DNA of 64,000 bases from Campylobacter sp. Lineage in GTDB: Bacteria > Campylobacterota > Campylobacteria > Campylobacterales > Campylobacteraceae. The first letter of the stretch is position 1. Every line of letters starts with the position of its first letter. The notes beneath the pieces are model-generated. The model saw nothing but the letters and a program-made list of their open reading frames with translations, did no database searches and was not told where the DNA came from. A program made the position numbers and the translations under genes. Shown one piece after another: positions 46,954-56,000 of the stretch. The stretch is taken from contig NZ_JAHZBQ010000001.1 in NCBI RefSeq assembly GCF_019423325.1, positions 186,001-250,000 of the forward strand. The letters run 5' to 3'.

Positions 46954-47072
46954 TTTTATCGCTGCGGGTTTGGGCTTGCAGTTTTTGCTCCCCAATCTGC
47001 GTTTTTAAAATTTGATTAAAATTTTAGGTCGCTGCACATGCCTTGCTCGCCCTTTTTTTTGATATACAGCGC

Positions 47073-47705
47073 CTACTCCTCGTCTTCCTCCGTTCGTACG
47101 ATCAGACTTTTTGGAAGGCGGAATTTCTCGATGATCTCGCACTCCTTGGCGCGCATCTGCCCGTCGTCGCTCTCATGGTCGTAACCTAGCACGTGCAGCA
47201 GACCGTGCGTAAAAAGCAGCGCCGTTTCGTCGTCCCTGCCGTGCCCCAGCTGCGCGGCTTTCAGCTCTACGAGGTCTAAATTTATCACGACCGAGCCGAG
47301 CAGCGCGGGGATGAAATTTCCGCCGTCAAAATTCTCATTCTTTAAATTTTCATCGCCAGAACTTTCGCCCTCGGAATTTTCGGAATTTATAGTATTAGAA
47401 TTTTCGCTCGCAGAATTCGCGGCGCTTGTATTTTCACTAGCGGAATTCGCAGTGTTTAGAATTTTATCGCCGCTGTTTTCATTCGCGGAATTCTCTTCGC
47501 TAAAATCCTCGCCGAAGCCTGCAAACGCCGCAGGATCGAGTGGGAAGCTCAGCACGTCGGTCGCCTTATCGATGCCGCGCGTTTGCGCATTTAGCTGCCG
47601 CATCTCCTCGCCGCGCACGAAAATTAGCTCGACATTCCCGCCGCCGCCCAGCTCCGCCGCGATAGCGTCCAAAATTTCGGGATATGGCTGCTCGCAAAGT
47701 ATCAT
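47073..47705 (-). CDS. ybeY: Endoribonuclease YbeY with a 65-residue insert
   Basis: A zinc-dependent rRNA maturation and quality-control nuclease. The metal site HGLLHVLGYDHE gives His167, His171 and His177. The TDVLSFPLD motif and GSVVINLDLV are conserved. Usual length is near 140-150; here it is 210 because residues about 62-128 are an Asn/Ser/Glu insert (ENSANENSGDKI and similar) placed between LSFPLD and the GSVVIN strand. The insert encodes the same AAATTC-type cores as priA and queC but on the opposite genome strand. The C-terminus is acidic. It is divergent from queC. Confidence 0.9.
   Translation of the reverse strand: MILCEQPYPEILDAIAAELGGGGNVELIFVRGEEMRQLNAQTRGIDKATDVLSFPLDPAAFAGFGEDFSEENSANENSGDKILNTANSASENTSAANSASENSNTINSENSEGESSGDENLKNENFDGGNFIPALLGSVVINLDLVELKAAQLGHGRDDETALLFTHGLLHVLGYDHESDDGQMRAKECEIIEKFRLPKSLIVRTEEDEE
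47321..47520 (-). repeat. RAATTY array inside ybeY
   Basis: The plus strand reads repeated GGAATTT, GAATTC and AAATTTTCA words with 15-24 base spacing. On the coding strand they give Asn-Ser, Asn-Phe, Lys-Ile-Leu and Glu-Asn. Frame is kept through the whole insert. Confidence 0.75.
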
Positions 47706-47732
47706 TTTTACCCCTCTTTTATAAAATTTTCG

Positions 47733-47738
47733 TATAAT
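47733..47738 (+). promoter_or_regulatory. -10 element of queC
   Basis: CGTATAATTT lies 22 bases before the queC ATG, with AAAAAAGGACG as ribosome site. It is within the 54-bp gap between the divergent ybeY and queC genes. Confidence 0.6.
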
Positions 47739-47759
47739 TTTAGCAAAAAAAGGACGAAA

Positions 47760-48893
47760 ATGAGAGCTTTATGCGTGATCAGCGGTGGCATGGACAGCGC
47801 GACCTGCGCCTATATCGCGAAGCGCGAAGGTTACGAGATCGTGGCGCTGCACTTTGACTACGATCAGCGCACGATGGGCAAGGAGCGCGAGTGTTTCGGT
47901 AAAATTTGCGACGATTTGGGGGTCGCAAAGAGGTTCGTTTTAGACGCTCGCTTCATCGCGCAAATCGGCGGAAGCGCCCTTACGGACGGCACTTTACCGA
48001 TCAGAAAGGGCGCAACGGAGCTTTGCGCCGCGACAAATTCTGCTAGCGCCGAGATTGACAGCGCGGCAAATTCCAAGAATGCCGAGATTGGAGAGCTAAA
48101 TTTAATCGAGACAAATTCCGCCGCCGAACTAGACAGGCAAAATTCTATCGCGGCAAATTCTATTGATGCCGAGATTGGCGGGCAAAATTTTGCTGCGTCA
48201 AATTTCTCGACGAGCTCCGCGGACGTTCCGCTCGCCGTAGATTCGGCGCGGAGCAGCCGTACACAGAGCGGTGAAATTTTAATTCAAGGCTGCGAAATTC
48301 CACTAGGGGACGATGAGCCTTCGCCGAAAGGCAGTAAAATTCTGGTTCAAGAAGGTGAAATTTTACCTCAAAGCGGAGCCGAGCCGCAGCAGGGCGATAA
48401 AATTTCATCGAAGCGCGCAGAGGGTGAAATTTCATCGCAAAGTCAAAGCGATAAAATTTCACCGTCAAGCGGCGAGAGCGCGTTTTCGGATCTGCCGAGC
48501 ACCTACGTGCCGTTTCGCAACGGCGTGTTTTTGAGCATCGCCGCCGCGCTCGCCGAGAAGGAGCGCTGCGACGCGATTTTCATCGGCGTGGTGCAGGAGG
48601 ACAGCAGCGGCTACCCCGACTGCGGCGCGAGCTTCATCGCCGCGTTCGAGCGAGCGCTTGAGCTGGGCACGAGCCGCGACTTTCATCCGCGCATCAAAAC
48701 CCCGCTCGTGCACCTTAGCAAGGCGCAGATCGTATCGCTGGCGCTTGGGATCGGCGTGCCGCTAGAGCTTACGTGGAGCTGCTACGAGCGTGAGGACGCT
48801 GCGTGCGGGCTTTGCGACAGCTGCCTGCTACGACTTAAAGGCTTCGCGGGCGCCGGCGCGAAAGATAAAATCCCCTACGTGATAGAAGCTTAG
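47760..48893 (+). CDS. queC: 7-cyano-7-deazaguanine synthase with a 150-residue insert
   Basis: An ATP-dependent enzyme that makes preQ0, the queuosine precursor. The PP-loop is SGGMDS (residues 8-13). HFDYDQRTMGKE and DGTLPIRKG follow. After the insert the protein resumes with STYVPFRNGVFLSIAAALAE, then the zinc-binding CYEREDAACGLCDSCLLR. Usual length is near 225; here it is 377 because about residues 86-240 are filler. The filler has two textures: Asn-Ser/Ala-Glu-Ile repeats, then Glu-Ile-Leu and Lys-Ile-Ser repeats, which are the same AAATT core read in a different frame. The catalytic parts are intact. Confidence 0.92.
   Translation: MRALCVISGGMDSATCAYIAKREGYEIVALHFDYDQRTMGKERECFGKICDDLGVAKRFVLDARFIAQIGGSALTDGTLPIRKGATELCAATNSASAEIDSAANSKNAEIGELNLIETNSAAELDRQNSIAANSIDAEIGGQNFAASNFSTSSADVPLAVDSARSSRTQSGEILIQGCEIPLGDDEPSPKGSKILVQEGEILPQSGAEPQQGDKISSKRAEGEISSQSQSDKISPSSGESAFSDLPSTYVPFRNGVFLSIAAALAEKERCDAIFIGVVQEDSSGYPDCGASFIAAFERALELGTSRDFHPRIKTPLVHLSKAQIVSLALGIGVPLELTWSCYEREDAACGLCDSCLLRLKGFAGAGAKDKIPYVIEA
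48015..48480 (+). repeat. RAATTY array inside queC, read in two frames
   Basis: The first half has AAATTC cores read as Asn-Ser. The second half has GAAATTT and AAAATTTC cores read as Glu-Ile or Lys-Ile. I count about seven RAATTY sites by eye in 48270-48470. The frame change across one insert argues for selection or copying at DNA level. Confidence 0.78.
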
Positions 48894-49216
48894 GTACGTC
48901 GCGGTTAAATTTACGGAGCCCGCGCGGCTCGGCGTGTCATCGCAGCGCCTGATATGCGCGGGTTTTGAATACGTAGCGTCGCATAGTTTATAGCGGGATT
49001 TTAAACATACGGCGGCGGCTTGCACTTTGGCGTACGCCGAGCTGCGGCTGTAAATTTAAGTTGCACCTTAAAATTTTAAAAATTTTAACGAGAGCGTTGC
49101 GCACGGTTCAAGGCAAAATTAATTATAAATTTAATCCCTACGCTATATTATTAGCGCATAGGCAAGTATAAACATATCGCGGTATAATCCTAGAATTAAA
49201 TTTTAAGGAGTAGGAA
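48894..49216. other. Spacer with a promoter and AAATTT runs
   Basis: No gene is visible. The first 200 bases are GC-rich spacer words with AAATTT cores. The end carries the -10 box at 49183 and the ribosome site AAGGAGTAGG of the next gene. Confidence 0.6.
49183..49188 (+). promoter_or_regulatory. -10 element of the 49217 tandem genes
   Basis: GCGGTATAATCC lies 29 bases before the ATG at 49217, which also has AAGGAG. T/A-rich DNA upstream replaces a -35 box. Confidence 0.6.
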
Positions 49217-49675
49217 ATGGCGTTTGAAAATGCGATCATCACCAAAGAGGATGATGAGAAGTACGGGTTAAGCAAATTGTTTTATCAATTTAATCCCGTT
49301 TATAAAACTTTACCCGATGGAAAATCGTGGGTCGTCGATAGAAATGCAGATTGCTGGCTTATGGAAACTAAATTTTTTCAAGATCCGGAATACGATCATG
49401 CATATCTTAAGAAATCGGTTTGGACTTTATATTATAAAGGAGAGATAATAGAGGTTACGCTTGATTATGAAAACAATATATCGGATACAGAAAAATTTCA
49501 TAGAATTTGGAAGCTTTTAGAATTAAAGCCAAAAGAAACTAAATCCCTTTCAAAAAATCAAATACTTATGCTTTTAAATAAAATTTTGAATGTATATGGA
49601 TATGATGGCGCTTGGGGGCAGATTGAAAATTTCACTATGGAATTACAAGATTTAGTTGATGGGAGAGAAAAATAA
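49217..49675 (+). CDS. Small cytosolic protein, tandem family copy 1
   Basis: A 152-residue acidic protein with no signal peptide or membrane helix. The first 20 residues (MAFENAIITKEDDEKYGLSK) are shared with copy 2, also at DNA level, while the rest shares only a pattern: NP-YK, W-ID-R, CWL, YDH, W-LY, HRIW-LL. Trp-rich, small, acidic and tandem with variation is the profile of immunity proteins for polymorphic toxins, but no toxin gene is adjacent. I do not recognise a named family. Confidence 0.72.
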   Translation: MAFENAIITKEDDEKYGLSKLFYQFNPVYKTLPDGKSWVVDRNADCWLMETKFFQDPEYDHAYLKKSVWTLYYKGEIIEVTLDYENNISDTEKFHRIWKLLELKPKETKSLSKNQILMLLNKILNVYGYDGAWGQIENFTMELQDLVDGREK

Positions 49676-49676
49676 A

Positions 49677-50141
49677 ATGGCGTTTGAAAATGCAATCATC
49701 ACAAAAGAGGATGATGAAAAGTACGGGTTGAGCAAAATTTACTACAAGTATAATCCATATTATAAAATTTTTGTCGGTAGACTGGATTGGACTATTGACA
49801 GAGCAAGAAACTGTTGGTTATGGAAAGTTTATAATTTTCCAGACCATGAATATGATCATAATACGCTTGAAAAAGCTATTTGGATTTTATATTCTAATGG
49901 AGATTTTATAGAAGTTGTTCTTGATTATGAAATTGATAAAACAGTAGAGCCAAAGCGACTTCATAGAATTTGGCAATTATTAGATTTAAACCCAATGCAT
50001 ACAAAAACACTTTCAACTGATGAAGTAATTTCAATTTTAAATGAAAGCCTGGAAACATATGGAGAATATGGCTATACTGAAACTATGCAGTCATCATATA
50101 GCTACTCCATGGAAATACAAAATTTAATCAAAGAAAAATAG
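49677..50141 (+). CDS. Small cytosolic protein, tandem family copy 2
   Basis: A 154-residue protein when begun at the ATG at 49677. An upstream in-frame ATG at 49656 lies inside copy 1 and would add seven unrelated residues, so 49677 is preferred because it aligns with the start of copy 1. It follows the stop of copy 1 almost directly (one base between), so translation is coupled. The same Trp and acidic pattern is kept, with a Tyr/Ser-rich insertion near the end. GC is lower than in neighbouring housekeeping genes. Confidence 0.72.
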   Translation: MAFENAIITKEDDEKYGLSKIYYKYNPYYKIFVGRLDWTIDRARNCWLWKVYNFPDHEYDHNTLEKAIWILYSNGDFIEVVLDYEIDKTVEPKRLHRIWQLLDLNPMHTKTLSTDEVISILNESLETYGEYGYTETMQSSYSYSMEIQNLIKEK

Positions 50142-50142
50142 A

Positions 50143-50190
50143 ATGGCGTTAAAAATACAATCGTCACAAAAAGGGACGGCAGTGAACTAA
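50143..50190 (+). pseudogene. Truncated third copy of the tandem family
   Basis: ATGGCGTTAAAAATACAATC matches the shared first codons of copies 1 and 2 with small deletions, again one base after the preceding stop. It ends after 15 codons at TAA. The remainder of a third gene is gone, and tsaD begins at once on the other strand. Confidence 0.8.
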
Positions 50191-50199
50191 TTGAAAATT

Positions 50200-51207
50200 T
50201 TACTCAAACGCCGAGCGTAGATTTAGATGCGGAATGATTTGCAGCTCTGCGGGTGCCGTGAACTCCTTTTTACGCAGCTTTTCTATCGCCGCGCGCGCGA
50301 TCATAGCGGCATTGTCGGAGCAAAATTTCATCGGCGCGAAAAGTATCTCGCAGCCCGCCCGCTCGCACAGATCAGTCAAAAGCCCGCGCAGGCGCAGGTT
50401 TGCGCTCGCTCCGCCCACGACGCCGAAGCGCGCAAAGCGGCGCAGCTCAAAGATCCGCTGCAATTTATCGAGTATGTGCGCACACGCCGCATCCTCAAAG
50501 CAGCGCGCCAGATCGCGCATCGCCCGCTCGTCTAGCTCGCCCGCTTCTTTTAGCTTCTCTATCTGCACGCGCACGGCGTTTTTAAGCCCCGAAAAGCTAT
50601 ACTCCAGCCGCCTGTCGCCCCTTAGCGGCACGGGCAGCTCAAACTTCGGCTCGCCGCTTTTTGCGAGCTCCTCGATGAGCGCGCCACCCGGATAGCCAAG
50701 ACCCAGCATCTTTGCGACCTTATCGAAGCTCTCGCCGAAGCTGTCGTCGCCGGTGGTCGCCAAAATTTCGATACCTCCCGCAGCGCCGATATCCAAAACC
50801 ATCGTATGCCCGCCGCTAACGAGCAAAACGCCCATCGAAAATCGCGCCTCGCTGCCTAAAAACAGCGAGTAGACGTGGCCTACAAGATGATTTACGCCGA
50901 TGAGCGGCAAATTTAGCGCGAGCGCGAGCGCTTTTGCCATATTCACGCCGCCGATCAGGCTCACGCTGAGCCCCGGGGTATTGGTCGCTGCGACGGCGCT
51001 AAGCTCGCCAAAATAGGGTTTTGCGCGCTGTAAAATCCGCGGCAGCGCCTCAGTATGCAGCCTCGCGGCAAGCTCGGGCACGACGCCGCCGTATTTGGCG
51101 TGATCGGCCTCCTGGCTTATTTTTTCGTAAAATTTCAGCTCGAAACTGCGCTCATCCATCACCGCGACCGAGCTGTCGTCGCAACTGCTCTCAATAGCAA
51201 GTATCAC
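50200..51207 (-). CDS. tsaD: tRNA threonylcarbamoyladenosine synthase subunit
   Basis: This enzyme transfers threonylcarbamoyl to A37 of tRNAs that read ANN codons, together with TsaB and TsaE. The N-terminal ASKHA phosphate loop is AIESSCDDSSVA. The iron-binding HxxxH lies at His107-His111 in NHLVGH. GGHT and TGDDSFGESFDKVAKMLGLGYPGG are diagnostic, and the C-terminal SDNAAMIA carries the last metal ligand. At 335 residues the length is normal and there is no insert. The neighbouring 3' end of the tandem small genes is convergent. Confidence 0.95.
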   Translation of the reverse strand: MILAIESSCDDSSVAVMDERSFELKFYEKISQEADHAKYGGVVPELAARLHTEALPRILQRAKPYFGELSAVAATNTPGLSVSLIGGVNMAKALALALNLPLIGVNHLVGHVYSLFLGSEARFSMGVLLVSGGHTMVLDIGAAGGIEILATTGDDSFGESFDKVAKMLGLGYPGGALIEELAKSGEPKFELPVPLRGDRRLEYSFSGLKNAVRVQIEKLKEAGELDERAMRDLARCFEDAACAHILDKLQRIFELRRFARFGVVGGASANLRLRGLLTDLCERAGCEILFAPMKFCSDNAAMIARAAIEKLRKKEFTAPAELQIIPHLNLRSAFE

Positions 51208-51563
51208 ACAAAATCCTTAAAATTTTTCGCTCATTATACTCAAAAATCGGCTTTGCGGCGCAGATGAAATTTTAAAATTTAAAACGGCGCGCTTTAAATT
51301 TTGTCTTTGTCGCGACATACTCACGCTCGCGGGGCAAAATTTTAAAATGCGCCATTCAGCTCGGTGCGCTAACGGAATTAAATTTAAAACGCGCTGCTAC
51401 CGCACCATGTTTGCCGCTACGTGCGCGCAGTATCTGCCGCGGCGGGTAAAATTTTAAATATATGAAATTTTGGCAGTCGAAATTTAGCGGGTAAATTTAA
51501 AAAGGCCTTTGGATTTAAAGCTCCAAAGGCCGTTGCGATTAAATTTAGCGCTAAATTTAAAGG
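51208..51563. other. Spacer between tsaD and creD, AAATTT-rich
   Basis: No gene is seen. It holds many AAATTT and AAAATTTTAAA cores between GC-rich words and the strong terminator at 51504-51531. Confidence 0.6.
51504..51531 (-). terminator. Rho-independent terminator of creD
   Basis: On the minus strand GGCCTTTGGA pairs perfectly with TCCAAAGGCC around an eight-base loop and is followed by TTTTTAAATTT. It lies 33 bases past the creD stop. Confidence 0.85.
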
Positions 51564-52958
51564 CTAAATTTTGGGTTCTTGTTCCTGTTTTTTCTCGCCG
51601 CTTGGGATCGCGGTGTCGTACCAATCGAGCTTGCGCGTAAAATACATAACGAGCGAAATCACCGCGAATATCATCAGGCTTCCCATTAGAAGCGCGTAGT
51701 CTTCGGAATTTAAGATGACGTAGAGGATCGCGTATGAAACAAGCTGAACGCAAGTGATGAAAACGCCCCAGCGCGCGCCTTTAAAAATCGCGCTCGCGTA
51801 GAAAAACACTATGGCACTTACCGCGATCGCCGAGATAGCGTAGCTGATCGCAAAGCCCATATGCTCGGAGAGCGAAAGTACCAGCAGGTAGAAAACGACG
51901 TCCTCAAGTCCTATTAATAGGTATTGGATCGGATGGATGCGCTCGTGAGTGTAAACCTCGCACAAAAAGATCGCCAAAAACGGCACCGCTAAGAATAACA
52001 GCGCATAATCCGTGCAGCGTTTAATCAGCGAGTAGTTATTCACGGGCTCGATGAAACCGATACTTACGGCATCATTTCTATCGTCGTTGCTGCGCCAGTT
52101 CGTCATAGCGACGCGGTCGTTTTGATCTGCAAGCCACGCAGGAGCAATGCCTGCGGCTAAGCCTGTAACTTCCCACGAAGCTTTAAAACCGCTAGCGCTT
52201 ACCTCGCGCGATTTGGCGATAAAGCCGCCGCCAAAGCTAGGCGATGCCCAAGTAGAGCTAATCTCAAAACGGCTATTTTGCGCGATCGGAGCTAGATGAA
52301 GTGCCTCGCCGCCTTGAATTTTAAGCGTGCCGCTGATGCTAAAATCAGACGACAGCGCGGAAGTGGGAAGATTATAGATTAGGCTTCGATCGAAAATTTT
52401 AGCTTCGGTGTTGCCGTGATATTGCTTAAGCTCCTTGCCGTTTAGGCTTAAGACAGGGGAGGCGGTGAAGGATTTTTGATTGCCTACACCGAGCACTAGC
52501 ACGGCTTCGTCGAAATTTAGCCGCGCAGGATCGACGCCGAGCTCGGTATAGTTTATCGCCTCAAAGTCCGCCTTAAGCGCAAAGTCGCCGTTATATATCG
52601 GAACGCGAAAAATCCCGCGCTTTAGATAGGTGGGGTCGATCTCCGCCGCGAGGGAGTAGTTTTTAGGCACGATGATGAAATTTTTCTCTACGCGCCTTTT
52701 TACGAGCTCGTTGTTGCTTTTGTCTATCGCTTCGATTACCTCTGCATAGGGCACTACGATCGCAAGGCCCTGGATTTGCAGCTCACCACCCACCGGCGTG
52801 AGGATCGAATCCTGCGCGAGCTGCTTGGTTTCGGAGCGCGAGTAGGTAAGATTATCGATAAAGCTTAGCGGAATTAGCAGCAGCAAAAGCAGCACTAAAA
52901 CTATGAACGGTTTCGTCCAAAATGCTCCGCGAATGGCGTTTTTAGTAGAATTTAACAA
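51564..52958 (-). CDS. creD: CreD-family inner membrane protein
   Basis: A 464-residue protein. The longest frame begins upstream at 53030, but the TTG at 52958 has a clear AAAGGAGAG seven bases before it and aligns with the family start. One N-terminal helix (FIVLVLLLLLLIPLSFI) is followed by a large periplasmic beta-rich domain (residues about 50-310). Five to six helices then occupy the C-terminal third. Motifs include RRVEKN and the LTYSRSETKQL region. In enterics creD is controlled by CreBC and affects envelope integrity and colicin tolerance; neither regulator is in this window. The C-terminus is Glu/Gln-rich. Confidence 0.9.
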   Translation of the reverse strand: MLNSTKNAIRGAFWTKPFIVLVLLLLLLIPLSFIDNLTYSRSETKQLAQDSILTPVGGELQIQGLAIVVPYAEVIEAIDKSNNELVKRRVEKNFIIVPKNYSLAAEIDPTYLKRGIFRVPIYNGDFALKADFEAINYTELGVDPARLNFDEAVLVLGVGNQKSFTASPVLSLNGKELKQYHGNTEAKIFDRSLIYNLPTSALSSDFSISGTLKIQGGEALHLAPIAQNSRFEISSTWASPSFGGGFIAKSREVSASGFKASWEVTGLAAGIAPAWLADQNDRVAMTNWRSNDDRNDAVSIGFIEPVNNYSLIKRCTDYALLFLAVPFLAIFLCEVYTHERIHPIQYLLIGLEDVVFYLLVLSLSEHMGFAISYAISAIAVSAIVFFYASAIFKGARWGVFITCVQLVSYAILYVILNSEDYALLMGSLMIFAVISLVMYFTRKLDWYDTAIPSGEKKQEQEPKI

Positions 52959-53072
52959 AGGCTCTCCTTTTAAGTAGAATTTAAAACGGAATTTTAACGA
53001 TGAAGAGTAAACGGACGGCACTTGAAGCAATATTAAAGTGCTATCGCCTAGAAAGCAGCTTTTTAGGACCGC

Positions 53073-56000
53073 TTAATCGGTCTTCTTTTCTAATGTAATT
53101 TGCCAAATTATTCTATAGACGTTTTTAGGATCGTCCACTTCTCTTTCATCATCGCGAATGACGTATAGAATTTGGGCACTTGTTATAGAATATCCTTTTC
53201 CAAATTTAAATATTTTTGGGCATCCACACTTAGTAAGGCAGGATATTTTAGCACCATTTATATAAAAATTCTTATCTACCATTTTATTACCATTTTTATA
53301 ATTATCAAAATAGCTTTGAAAAGGAAAAATTTCTCCTGCCCTAGGCTTTGTTTTAATGATATTCTCATAAAATTTTTTTTCTTCGAGATAGTTAGAGCTA
53401 AAAACATCCCAATAATCCGTAGTTATATATATTTTATTTATAGTGCCATCATTTTGTTGCGGTAGTTGACAAATATCACTTTTTTGAAAATATTTCGTTA
53501 GATTCTTCTTGTTATCATCAAAATTATTTGCCTCATCGTATATACAAAGATGTCTTTTAGCTCTAGTCATCGCCACATAAAATATTCGTTTAAGGTATTT
53601 TATTTTCTTCTTGAATGATTTTTGATCCATCCTTTCTTTAGAATTTTCATCGTCTAGAAATTTTTTAAATTTTCCATAGCTTTTTTCGCCGCTACTTATA
53701 TAATTATATGTTGTTATAACATATACACTATCAAATGTAAGCCCTTTTGATTTATGCATTGTAGTTACGAGAATTGTTTGTTTGTCGTTCGCATCTTTAA
53801 AATCATTAAAACCTACGGTTTTTATATATTTTTCAAAATCTAGCTTACCTTTATATTCTTTTTCAAATTTTTCTATTACTTTAATCATTAAATCATAATT
53901 AGCAGATCTAGGAAGACTTCTTCCTATTTTTGAATAATCCGAATCATCTTCTTTTGCCTTATAGAATATATAATCGCTATTATATTTTTCCTTAGTATCT
54001 TTTTTCGCTTCATCGAATTCAACTCCGCTACGCAATTGATCTATGAAATATCGAATTTCATCTAAATGCCTTATACTAAAATCACTTGAGTGGCTAGGTA
54101 TAACTTTAAAATTATCTTGTATTAATGCACTAGAGATTAGTGCTACTATTCTATTACTAGGCACTAAAATAGCAATGCTTTTGCTTTTATCATCTCTGAG
54201 CCTATCTTTTAGATCCTCCATATAGTTGCTATTTTCACACTGAATTAAACGAAGCGAGCCTGTTATGTTTTTATTTTTATCGCTAATTTTTAGATATCCC
54301 TTTTTTTCTATGATCTCTGATCTAATGGCATTAGCTAGATCAACTATGGGTTTTATGCTTCTATGATTTTTATACAATGAAAGCCTTTGAAACGATAATA
54401 TCTTTTCACTTTTTATAAACTTTCGTAGATTTTTAAAATTATTTATATCTGCTTTATCGTTTTTATCTTTAAAATCATTTATACATTGGCAATTATCGCC
54501 TACAGCTATCATTTTGCTTTTTTCATCTTTTTCTATCATTTTTTTATAGATAACTTTTATAAAGCCAAATAGTATTTTGTTTACATCTTGGAATTCATCT
54601 AAGATTAGAACTTTTGGGAGTATTGTGAAACCTCTATTGCTATCTTTTAAAATTTTAGTAGCTTCTTGTATTTGTTCTTTATAATCTTTATAATTTTGTT
54701 TTGGCCCAGAATTCGTAAATTTCAAAATTTTTCTGGCGTATGCATGGAATGTCGAAACCTCAATGCTATTAAAACCCATAATCTCATAAAGTTTTTTCTT
54801 AAATGCGTCAGTTGCGGCATTTTGATGAGTTAGCATTAAAATTTCGTTTTGTAAGTAGCCTTTTTCTAAGCAAAGTATCGCGGTTTTATATGCCAAGGTT
54901 GTAGTCTTTCCGCTACCAGGGCCCGCTTCGACGATTAAAACTTGAGCATCGTTTTTGCAAACTTTCTTTTGCTCTTCATCTAGCTCATCGAGTGAGACCT
55001 GTGGAAATTTTTGCTTTAATTCCACATAGGCCTTGCTCAGAAAATAGTCATCAGACATTTTTTGAGCTTTCGATTTATCCATGGCTAGCGTTTTGACGTA
55101 TTGTTGATAATACGACAAGCTCCACGCCTTATTGATATAGTATTTTCTTAATTGCTCATAATCCTTATCGGTATAATCCTCCGTCTTTTCTAACTTTATT
55201 TTAAGAGACCTATAATAAATTAGTCTAGACTTTTTTATAACAAATTTATCCCCCAAAATTTTATCCAAAAAATACATATAATGAGCAAAGAACTTATCAT
55301 CTAAAACACCTTTTTTATTTAGTTCTTTATCTAAGGAAATTTTATCTTTTATCTCTTTTTTTAATACGCCTGTAAAAATAATAACATCCCCCTCTTCCTT
55401 ATCGTGTAGAGTTTTTATATCAATGATAAAATTTATGATAAATTCACAGATCTCTTGCCTCCTTTTCAAAGATTCTTCAAATTTATTCTCTGAATATATG
55501 GGTGGGAATTTTACCTTACATTTATGAGTGGATTCTTCCTCTTCATTGATAGATATTTTTATGCTAGAGTTTCTTAAATCTTTCTCATAAAGCTTTGCTA
55601 AATATTCCCAAGTTTTTATGATTTTGATATCTTCATCTGAATAATTAACTTCTTCATTTTTATTTGATTTAATAGATTCTAAAATTTTATTTTCTATCTC
55701 TATTAGTCTTCTTAGTTCATCTTTAGCTTCTTTTTTAATATAGGCTAGTATGTCGTTGTAGCCTTTTGATAAAATCCCCTCTTGCTCCAATTTATCCATT
55801 AATTTGTCGAATCCTTTTATGGAGTTTTTCTTATTATTTGATGAATCCTCGGACCCATCGATACCGAATACATCTAGTAGCTCTTGCATATCTATCGACG
55901 ATCTCTCTCTGATATAGGCTATTATTCGCTTTGCTTTTTCTTTTTCACCGTTTGTTAATCCATTTATTTCATCGATCTTATACTTTGTTTCGTCCGGTTG

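Noticed and set aside
47311..47724. A 137-codon open frame on the plus strand across ybeY.
   Set aside because: It mirrors the RAATTY insert of ybeY; palindromic AATT cores and stop-poor spacers open both strands. The ybeY frame has the catalytic motif.
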